IMG/VR virus record: IMGVR_UViG_3300032267_000131
Coordinates: 1-33,750 of that record
Source: a virus
Length of the DNA stretch: 33,750 nt
Reading direction: 5' to 3' (one strand)
The position numbers were made by a program, and so were the translations under genes. This document shows, piece after piece, positions 29,256 to 33,750 of the stretch (positions are counted from its first letter, which is position 1; each line of letters opens with the position of its first letter). Below the pieces are notes generated by a model that ran no database searches, was not told where the DNA came from, and saw nothing but the letters and a program-made list of their open reading frames with translations.

Positions 29256-29690
29256 TTATTGATTACCTTGCATTGCTTCCCAATCTGCTTGGGTTGCACC
29301 TACAGCGTCAGGGTTTTGTCCTGTAGCTCTCATAAAATACTCTTTCCATGCTGTTGGATGGTTTTCAGCTTTGAGCATTTCGCCAGATGGTGCGGATGAA
29401 GGCCAATGCAGACGGTTTTGGTCAAACGGATCTGGTTCAGGTCTTATGCCAGCTGCCCATGCTTTGCGGTAGTCATAATCAGCGTTTTTGCTTAAATCTG
29501 GCGCTTCACCGTATTGTTTTTGAAATTCTGTGTACCAAGGTGATGCGGTAATGCCTGACATAAATCGCCGTTCATCGCCTTGTGCTTGGATTGTTGGATT
29601 GACTGTTGCTGGTTTAAGAGCGTTTTCCAACTCCATTTGATATTTTAAGGAATCAGCAAGTTTTTTAGGATCAGCCACGGTTACGCTCAC
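29256..29690 (-). CDS. Hypothetical protein upstream of terminase, 144 aa
   Basis: Starts with GTG at 29690 (MSVTVADPKKLADSLKYQME). The middle is rich in aromatic residues and Pro (SPWYTEFQKQYGEAPDLSKN, YDYRKAWAAGIRPEPDPFDQ) and contains HWPSSAPSGEMLKAENHPTA. Similar proteins with this 'YDYRKAW..HWPS' motif occur in related phages as uncharacterised structural-module proteins. The start overlaps the DUF6321-like gene by 20 bases. Confidence 0.6.
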   Translation of the reverse strand: MSVTVADPKKLADSLKYQMELENALKPATVNPTIQAQGDERRFMSGITASPWYTEFQKQYGEAPDLSKNADYDYRKAWAAGIRPEPDPFDQNRLHWPSSAPSGEMLKAENHPTAWKEYFMRATGQNPDAVGATQADWEAMQGNQ

Positions 29691-29958
29691 TTATGTTTTT
29701 AGCTTTTGATCGAGCATCTTCTTTGCTTGATGCACCCCATGCTTTTAAGGCTAACGCTAATCGAGTCGGTTTCCCGTCTTTCTCCATTGGCCCTGCTGTA
29801 TTGCCCATTCGTGCAAGAAAACTAGCTCGTCTTGGGTTATCGCCTGACTTAACGGGTGGCTTGAGGTTCATGCCTTCCGCTTTGGCACTCGCTCGACCTT
29901 TGGCATTTAGACCGCCAGCAGGGTTCTGTCCCTCTTTGCGTTGCCAAGCTGCTGTCAT
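29671..29958 (-). CDS. DUF6321-like small basic protein, 95 aa
   Basis: The order TAAWQRKEGQNPAGGLNAKG, then NPRRASFLARMGNTAGPMEK and GKPTRLALALKAWGAS is a family I know from many aquatic phages (DUF6321). It is very basic and probably binds nucleic acid or acidic virion parts. It is linked to the 50-residue gene upstream by ATGA, and these two types of genes are often adjacent in other phages. Function unknown. Confidence 0.75.
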   Translation of the reverse strand: MTAAWQRKEGQNPAGGLNAKGRASAKAEGMNLKPPVKSGDNPRRASFLARMGNTAGPMEKDGKPTRLALALKAWGASSKEDARSKAKNISERNRG

Positions 29959-30107
29959 TTCTTAATGTCCTTGGCAGTCTTGGCTGATTCTTTGAAGTCT
30001 TTAGCCGTAGGTGCGCCTGGTGAGCCTACCTTTCTCATCTTCTCGCCGCTGCCTGCTTTGATCCGTTCTTGCTTAGCTAAAATATTTGCATAAAGTCCGG
30101 CTTTCAT
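29955..30107 (-). CDS. Very small conserved basic protein, 50 aa
   Basis: From ATG at 30107, with AAGGA eight bases upstream, the frame reads MKAGLYANILAKQERIKAGS, then the conserved-looking KMRKVGSPGAPTAKDFKESA and a Lys-rich end. The stop overlaps the next start as ATGA. The segment 'GSGEKMRK.GS.GAPTAK.F' is familiar from short proteins next to DUF6321 genes in marine phages. Role unknown, probably virion or DNA associated. Confidence 0.7.
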   Translation of the reverse strand: MKAGLYANILAKQERIKAGSGEKMRKVGSPGAPTAKDFKESAKTAKDIKK

Positions 30108-30117
30108 TGCAATGTCC

Positions 30118-30540
30118 TTATCTGCTCAATGAGCGGATATATTCCATATCTTGTGCGCTAAGTTGCCCCATACCGCCGACTGTTGGCATCGGTACAGACC
30201 GACCACCCATTAAGCCTGATTGCTCTCCGACTGTTGGCATTGGCACAGATTGTTGGAAATCTCCACGTTGCGGCATTGATTGAGGCATTGTTGCCATAGG
30301 CGGAAAGTCTGGGTTCTGCATCGGTTGATTCAATTGCTCTTGCGCCATTTGTCGATCACGATCTGCGATTGCACCCCTTGCATATTGATATTCGGGTTGA
30401 TAATCTGCTGACAAAAGCAAATTCTGATAATTTGGTTTGTAATCTTCTGGACTATTTGGCAAGTTTTTAAAATATTTTGCTTGTTCCGCTTGCCGATTTT
30501 GTTCCATTTGCAACAATTGGGCTAATCTTTGAGCATCCAT
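30118..30540 (-). CDS. Gln/Met/Pro-rich hypothetical protein with a short repeat, 140 aa
   Basis: The N-terminal helix (MDAQRLAQLLQMEQNRQAEQ) precedes a low-complexity part rich in Met, Pro and Gln. SVPMPTVG occurs twice, 17 residues apart, from a 23-base in-frame DNA repeat. AAAGGAAAGTC upstream is a strong ribosome-binding site. It resembles other Gln-rich proteins of this phage and may be a virion-associated protein. Function unknown. Confidence 0.55.
   Translation of the reverse strand: MDAQRLAQLLQMEQNRQAEQAKYFKNLPNSPEDYKPNYQNLLLSADYQPEYQYARGAIADRDRQMAQEQLNQPMQNPDFPPMATMPQSMPQRGDFQQSVPMPTVGEQSGLMGGRSVPMPTVGGMGQLSAQDMEYIRSLSR
30176..30249. repeat. In-frame 23-base direct repeat
   Basis: Copies at 30176-30198 and 30227-30249 differ at two positions and are 51 bases apart, a whole number of codons. 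They encode the repeated SVPMPTVG peptide. Confidence 0.7.
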
Positions 30541-30549
30541 GACTTTCCT

Positions 30550-30906
30550 TTATTTAAAGGCTTTAAGTTTGTAAAGTGTTGAATCAATCAAACCCGCAAT
30601 CTCGTCGATCAGGTTCTGTAACTCTGTGTCTTTAGGCAATTCATCCCGAATGTCCTTTACAAAGGCTTTGACGCTTGTGATGTATTTGACAGGATCTGTG
30701 GCTAGGTGAAAGTCTTTAGGATAGCTTTTGATTTGCTCGTAGCACCCTTGATATGCCTCGGCCCAGCTGTCGGTCAGATCAATGATGCCTTCGTAGTATT
30801 TTTGCAACGCTTTATGCTTGGCATAAGAGTCTGTTTGCAAGTGCATAAAGTGTGCATTTGTCCCGCTATGGAACAAGGTTGCAACGAAAACGGCAGGATA
30901 GTCCAT
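30550..30906 (-). CDS. Dps/ferritin-like helical protein (DUF5856-like), 118 aa
   Basis: LFHSGTNAHFMHLQTDSYAK and HKALQKYYEGIIDLTDSWAE resemble Dps-type helices: His13, His19, His22, His31, Asp43, Asp46 and Glu50 follow the spacing of H...F..H....D...E in Dps ferroxidase helices. The C-terminal LQNLIDEIAGLIDSTLYKLK is the conserved end of a small phage family I know as DUF5856. It may store iron or protect DNA, but the chain is shorter than typical Dps (about 160-180 aa) and one helix may be missing. Confidence 0.6.
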   Translation of the reverse strand: MDYPAVFVATLFHSGTNAHFMHLQTDSYAKHKALQKYYEGIIDLTDSWAEAYQGCYEQIKSYPKDFHLATDPVKYITSVKAFVKDIRDELPKDTELQNLIDEIAGLIDSTLYKLKAFK

Positions 30907-30913
30907 AGTGACC

Positions 30914-31264
30914 TCATAGGGTGGCTATCACAATTGTACAACCGCCGCCCAATTTAATCACCCCCCTTGCAATTTCTATTTTGTCAAACTGACTGTCATC
31001 GTCAAACACGCCTGCGTTGCCTAAACTGTCTAACAAACTTTTAAGTCTGTTATCCAAATCTTGTTTGCGCCGGTCTTTAGGAAATATGGTGATAATGGCT
31101 TGCAATCTGGCATCCCCAAAATCAGGGGTTTGGTTGATTGTGACGTATTCCTGAACGGTGGCTTTATATTCCCTTGCGGATTTGCTTAGTATTGTTCTGC
31201 CGTGGAAATTGCGCCAGTAAGCGTTTACTGATGGTGGTAAGGGAAGTTGTAAGGTTGCGATCAT
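30914..31264 (-). CDS. rusA: RusA-type Holliday junction resolvase, 116 aa
   Basis: The start LQLPLPPSVNAYWRNFHGRT and the acidic catalytic region RRKQDLDNRLKSLLDSL with Asp69 and Asp71, then GVFDDDSQFDKIEI (88-90), are diagnostic for RusA. The enzyme forms dimers that cut branched DNA, here probably junctions made by ERF-dependent recombination or before packaging. The length is normal. It is coupled to the Ref-type nuclease gene by ATGA. Confidence 0.92.
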   Translation of the reverse strand: MIATLQLPLPPSVNAYWRNFHGRTILSKSAREYKATVQEYVTINQTPDFGDARLQAIITIFPKDRRKQDLDNRLKSLLDSLGNAGVFDDDSQFDKIEIARGVIKLGGGCTIVIATL

Positions 31265-31527
31265 AGCAATGCCTTTGTTTGGGCTAATAAATCCTCCTCC
31301 GTTACACCATATTTCACCACAAACGCCTTTTTACCCAATCCATGTACCCCATCATTGCCCACATGATGAGTTGGACATAACGGTATAACCGGCGAATTTT
31401 CACGTTTCATTCCTAATCGTCTAATGTGGTGGATGTGGGCTGGCGTTTCCCCGTATCCCAAGTGTCGGCATAACGAGCATCCAAGGTTAGCCAGTTTCTC
31501 AAAGTGTTTACGTTGCGCTTTGGTCAA
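31261..31527 (-). CDS. Ref/HNH-like nuclease, 88 aa (TTG start)
   Basis: From TTG at 31527 the protein starts (M)TKAQRKHFEKLANLGCSLC, the usual beginning of the phage Ref/HNH-like family. AGAGG lies six bases upstream. Zinc and metal ligands are visible: Cys17, Cys20, the IHHIRR helix (His33, His34), CPTHH (Cys51, His54, His55) and His62. Ref of phage P1 is a RecA-dependent HNH nuclease. A longer frame to 31620 exists but would overlap the 57-residue gene almost fully. It is coupled to RusA. Confidence 0.75.
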   Translation of the reverse strand: MTKAQRKHFEKLANLGCSLCRHLGYGETPAHIHHIRRLGMKRENSPVIPLCPTHHVGNDGVHGLGKKAFVVKYGVTEEDLLAQTKALL

Positions 31528-31681
31528 CTTGAGCCTCTGTCCATTCTTGAAGATCAACCAAAACAATTTGCATATCCACCGCAACGTCAGCGGCTGCGTC
31601 ATATTTGCCCTGCAATACAAGTTTTTGGTATTGATGAATCATTGCTTTAAGTTTAATTAGGCTTTCAGAATAATCTTTCAT
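31508..31681 (-). CDS. Small helical protein overlapping the Ref gene, 57 aa
   Basis: ATG at 31681 overlaps the previous stop (ATGA) and the frame runs to TAA at 31510-31508. It begins MKDYSESLIKLKAMIHQYQK and continues as a helix with an acidic end. Its last 20 bases overlap the start of the Ref-like gene in another frame. Coupling on the 5' side supports translation. No family recognised. Confidence 0.55.
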   Translation of the reverse strand: MKDYSESLIKLKAMIHQYQKLVLQGKYDAAADVAVDMQIVLVDLQEWTEAQVDQSAT

Positions 31682-32007
31682 TTGGTTATTTTCTCAATTT
31701 GTCGGTTACTGGCTTGTTCTGTTCTCCATGCGTCAAATCGCATCTGTGCGCTGGTCATACGCCATTTAAGCAACTCGGCTTGCTCAGTTGCTGCCCCAAT
31801 TGCATCACAATGGGTTTGATACTTTGGGTGAGCATAAGCCTCTCGCTCTTGACCTCCAATGCTAAGTTCGCCTGATTCTTTCATTAAGATAGCTTTTAGG
31901 CTTGACTTAAACGCCTCCAGTTGCGCTAGTTCGCCTTTTGCTTTGGCATATGCTGGCGCATTGTCCCAAATGTATTCAATCGCTGGGTGTGGGCTGTAAT
32001 CACTCAT
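31678..32007 (-). CDS. Conserved helical early protein, 109 aa
   Basis: The ATG at 32007 (MSDYSPHPAIEYIWDNAPAY) has GGAG six bases upstream and overlaps the upstream stop; the TTG at 32019 is less likely. Most of the chain is helical (KAKGELAQLEAFKSSLKAIL), with a C-terminal WRMTSAQMRFDAWRTEQASN. I recognise it as a common small phage protein near recombination genes. A DNA-metabolism accessory role is suggested by its neighbours only. Confidence 0.65.
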   Translation of the reverse strand: MSDYSPHPAIEYIWDNAPAYAKAKGELAQLEAFKSSLKAILMKESGELSIGGQEREAYAHPKYQTHCDAIGAATEQAELLKWRMTSAQMRFDAWRTEQASNRQIEKITK

Positions 32008-32632
32008 GCCGTTCTCCAATGTCGTAAAACCAATCGTCGCCAGCTGACCACTTGCGTGATCCGTCTACTGTCCAAATGTGCCGTGATGCTTGAAAGTCAG
32101 GGAACATTGTTTCAGATGGTATAAGCGACTGGTCGTACCAAAAGCATCTGTTGTTAGGCTGCGCTGCAAACTGACCATTATCTAGCCGAATAAAGTTAAA
32201 TGATTTGTGTTCTTCAGCGACTTCAGTAAATCCTGTATCTACATCCATACCGTCGGCACAAAAATCTACCGTAAACAAGTATTTACCAAAGTGCCATTCT
32301 TTGTCTTTTCCTAAAAATTTAACCCCAAGGTTACGCAAGCCAATTTTTTCATGGACCGTAAACCTGTAGCCCATACAATCCCATAACTGCAATATGTCGT
32401 AATCCAGATCCCCGTGTTTAATATTCCAAACGTAAGCCTGGATAGGTAATTTGTCGTACAAAGCGCCGTACCGTGGCAATAGGCTTTCAATCCTAAACAC
32501 TTGCCCACGAATTGCCTTGATGCTCACCCAAATGCAAGGCTCAAGCTCACCGTGACCTTTCTCAAAATTGTACAAATACTCACGCCGCACAAAGCATTTA
32601 ATTGGCGGTAAGTTTCCAATGATGTAGCTCAT
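32000..32632 (-). CDS. Conserved 210-residue phage protein of unknown function
   Basis: The sequence MSYIIGNLPPIKCFVRREYL, with CIWVSIKAIRGQVFRIESLL, PIQAYVWNIKHGDLDYDILQ and EEHKSFNFIRLDNGQFAAQP, then NNRCFWYDQSLIP, is widely conserved among tailed phages of aquatic bacteria. It is aromatic-rich with alternating strands and has no recognised catalytic motif. Because no helicase, primase or polymerase is seen, it could be an overlooked replication or transcription factor, which is speculation. Its first 44 bases recur at the left end of the window. Confidence 0.75.
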   Translation of the reverse strand: MSYIIGNLPPIKCFVRREYLYNFEKGHGELEPCIWVSIKAIRGQVFRIESLLPRYGALYDKLPIQAYVWNIKHGDLDYDILQLWDCMGYRFTVHEKIGLRNLGVKFLGKDKEWHFGKYLFTVDFCADGMDVDTGFTEVAEEHKSFNFIRLDNGQFAAQPNNRCFWYDQSLIPSETMFPDFQASRHIWTVDGSRKWSAGDDWFYDIGERHE

Positions 32633-33666
32633 GCAAGTTCCAATGATTTTTCGTGCGTCACGTTTTTAATAGTTTCCAACACTTGTTTTTTTTCCAACAT
32701 AATTTGATTAAAATTCGATTGTTGAACTTTTAACAGCGTTTGGTATTCATCTTCAGCCAAAATTGCTATTTTTTCAGCTAATTCTTCACCGTTTTTAACA
32801 ATTTGATATGGGTCAATGTTATATCCGCTACGTTCAATAACTAATTTGCATCGTGCATCATAAAAAAGCAACGTGTTGTTCATTACACATTCGTAAAACC
32901 GATTTGCCATAAATGCGTAATTAGTGTGAGTATGTTCATCTTCAAAGTAAATGCTGTATTTGTAATCACGCAATCGCAAACCATAAGGCTCAAACAAGTC
33001 GGCTTCTTTATCAAACCATTGCAACTTTTCAATAAATTTGGCTTGAATACCTGCTGCTCGGTACTTTAAATGGTTTTTTCTTGATGAACTTACAAAATAA
33101 TCAACATTGTTGTACTCAAGCATATCTTTAATACGATGTTTTCTAAACGTGCCGTAATAAACAATATCTGAAGATTTTTGTGATGTTTCCATTGTTTGTT
33201 TAAACAAGTTTTCATCAAACACCATTACGTTTAAATTGACCGTATGCCATTCATCAATCCAATCATTTAATTTTTTATTGTTCATGTTTTTGTTAAGAAT
33301 CCAAGGTCTATAGCCAGAACGAGGGTTGTTGCAAATCATGTGATAGGGCCTGTTGTACTTTATTAGCCATTTTCGTAACAATATGTTGTCCTCAACGTCA
33401 TGGTCATTCACAAGCCAAAACATTTTTGCTTCATTGTTTGCATCAAGAATGTCTAGATAAGCGTTGTATTTCATGTATGGCGAACCATAAGCACAAATAA
33501 TTGCATCGTACTGATTGTTGATTACACTTGATATTTGAGATTGATGACTAATTAAATCAGCCCCAAGGTAATTGGCAATAATTTCAGAATTCTTTACATG
33601 AACAATAGACGATGGTGATTTTGGGTCAATTAATTTTTCACAAGATTCAATCACAAGAATTTTCAC
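32629..33666 (-). CDS. GT-B-like glycosyltransferase, possible DNA-glucosyltransferase relative, 345 aa
   Basis: GTG at 33666 starts MKILVIESCEKLIDPKSPSS, a Rossmann beta-alpha start. SSDIVYYGTFRKHRIKDML (YGTFR at 171-175) and NRFYECVMNNTLLFYD (256-270) match the layout of GT-B enzymes in which a glycine strand opens the second domain and a late helix contacts the nucleotide sugar. The overall length and order remind me of T4 beta-glucosyltransferase (351 aa), but I cannot confirm homology. No hydroxymethylase is visible, so host or virion glycans are equally possible acceptors. Two counted lines are 28-32% GC versus 43% next door. The gene is absent at the equivalent junction on the left end. 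Confidence 0.65.
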   Translation of the reverse strand: MKILVIESCEKLIDPKSPSSIVHVKNSEIIANYLGADLISHQSQISSVINNQYDAIICAYGSPYMKYNAYLDILDANNEAKMFWLVNDHDVEDNILLRKWLIKYNRPYHMICNNPRSGYRPWILNKNMNNKKLNDWIDEWHTVNLNVMVFDENLFKQTMETSQKSSDIVYYGTFRKHRIKDMLEYNNVDYFVSSSRKNHLKYRAAGIQAKFIEKLQWFDKEADLFEPYGLRLRDYKYSIYFEDEHTHTNYAFMANRFYECVMNNTLLFYDARCKLVIERSGYNIDPYQIVKNGEELAEKIAILAEDEYQTLLKVQQSNFNQIMLEKKQVLETIKNVTHEKSLELA

Positions 33667-33667
33667 G

Positions 33668-33750
33668 TTATATCAAGTCCATTTGTTTCGGCATAACTTT
33701 CCATTCCCGTTCGGCACGGCCTGACTTGCTTTGCACGTTGCGCCCCGTCA
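33668..33750 (-). CDS. 3' end of a second copy of the winged-helix gene (truncated by window edge)
   Basis: The last 26 codons, ending in MPKQMDLI, match the winged-helix protein at 41-337 with one change (Arg to Lys). The DNA agrees at only 62 of 80 compared positions, mostly with silent differences. Its stop TAA lies one base before the GTG of the glycosyltransferase gene. Whether it is a true second copy or the other end of a permuted contig cannot be decided here. Confidence 0.75.
   Translation of the reverse strand, partial: TGRNVQSKSGRAEREWKVMPKQMDLI

Noticed and set aside
31528-31620. N-terminal extension of the Ref-like nuclease
   Set aside because: It would overlap the 57-residue gene almost fully and does not match the family's usual beginning.
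33668-33750. Exact terminal repeat of the genome
   Set aside because: The ends differ at about 22% of positions in this part and by a 1-kb gene, so they are not identical terminal repeats.

Overview
The window looks like an almost complete genome of a tailed phage (Caudoviricetes) of the short-tailed, podovirus-like type. It encodes both terminase subunits, a long P22-like portal, scaffold, coat, a head-tail adaptor, a tail/neck protein, large Gln/Ala-rich proteins of the ejection type and receptor-binding proteins, and I see no long tape-measure protein. A nested Rz/Rz1 spanin pair with a lipobox indicates a Gram-negative host. Several small protein families (DUF6321, DUF5856, the 'YWDEATQSW' fibre-associated protein) are ones I associate with phages of aquatic bacteria. 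Base composition is moderate (near 43% GC in a typical counted line). I see no integrase, CI-type repressor, tRNA, CRISPR array or insertion sequence, and no recognisable polymerase, primase or helicase.

Layout. Positions 1-3724, minus strand: early genes, in transcription order ERF annealing protein, SSB, an AT-rich gene, a 47-residue protein, a PDDEXK nuclease, several small proteins and a winged-helix protein. Positions 3725-3859: divergent control region. Positions 3860-6239, plus strand: Cro/YdaS-like regulator, a ~585-base gene-free stretch with two strongly structured RNA candidates, a winged-helix protein and a run of small accessory proteins. Positions 6208-10179, minus strand: lysis genes (GH108 muramidase, holin candidate, Rz/Rz1, tiny membrane peptides) and fibre/adhesin genes. 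Positions 10192-28896, minus strand: ejection-type proteins, tail, adaptor, coat, scaffold, portal and large terminase, interspersed with host-modifying or decorating enzymes (PP-loop sulfotransfer-type enzyme, GNAT, MptE-like/DUF115 protein, FkbM methyltransferase, GT8-like glycosyltransferase). Positions 28881-32632, minus strand: small terminase, small conserved proteins, a Dps-like protein, RusA resolvase, a Ref-type nuclease and a conserved 210-residue protein. Positions 32629-33666: an AT-rich GT-B-like glycosyltransferase.

The two ends carry the same gene junction in diverged form. Bases 1-123 match 32589-32632 plus 33671-33750, but the 1-kb glycosyltransferase gene lies between the two halves only at the right end. 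The simplest reading is a slightly over-length, circularly permuted contig from a mixed population in which the glycosyltransferase gene is present or absent. On a circle, every gene except the 3860-6239 island would then run in one direction, from recombination through packaging, head, tail and lysis.

The strongest novelty candidates are the structured RNA region at 4189-4591, the presence/absence glycosyltransferase, and a shared operator/promoter motif found in front of three transcription units.
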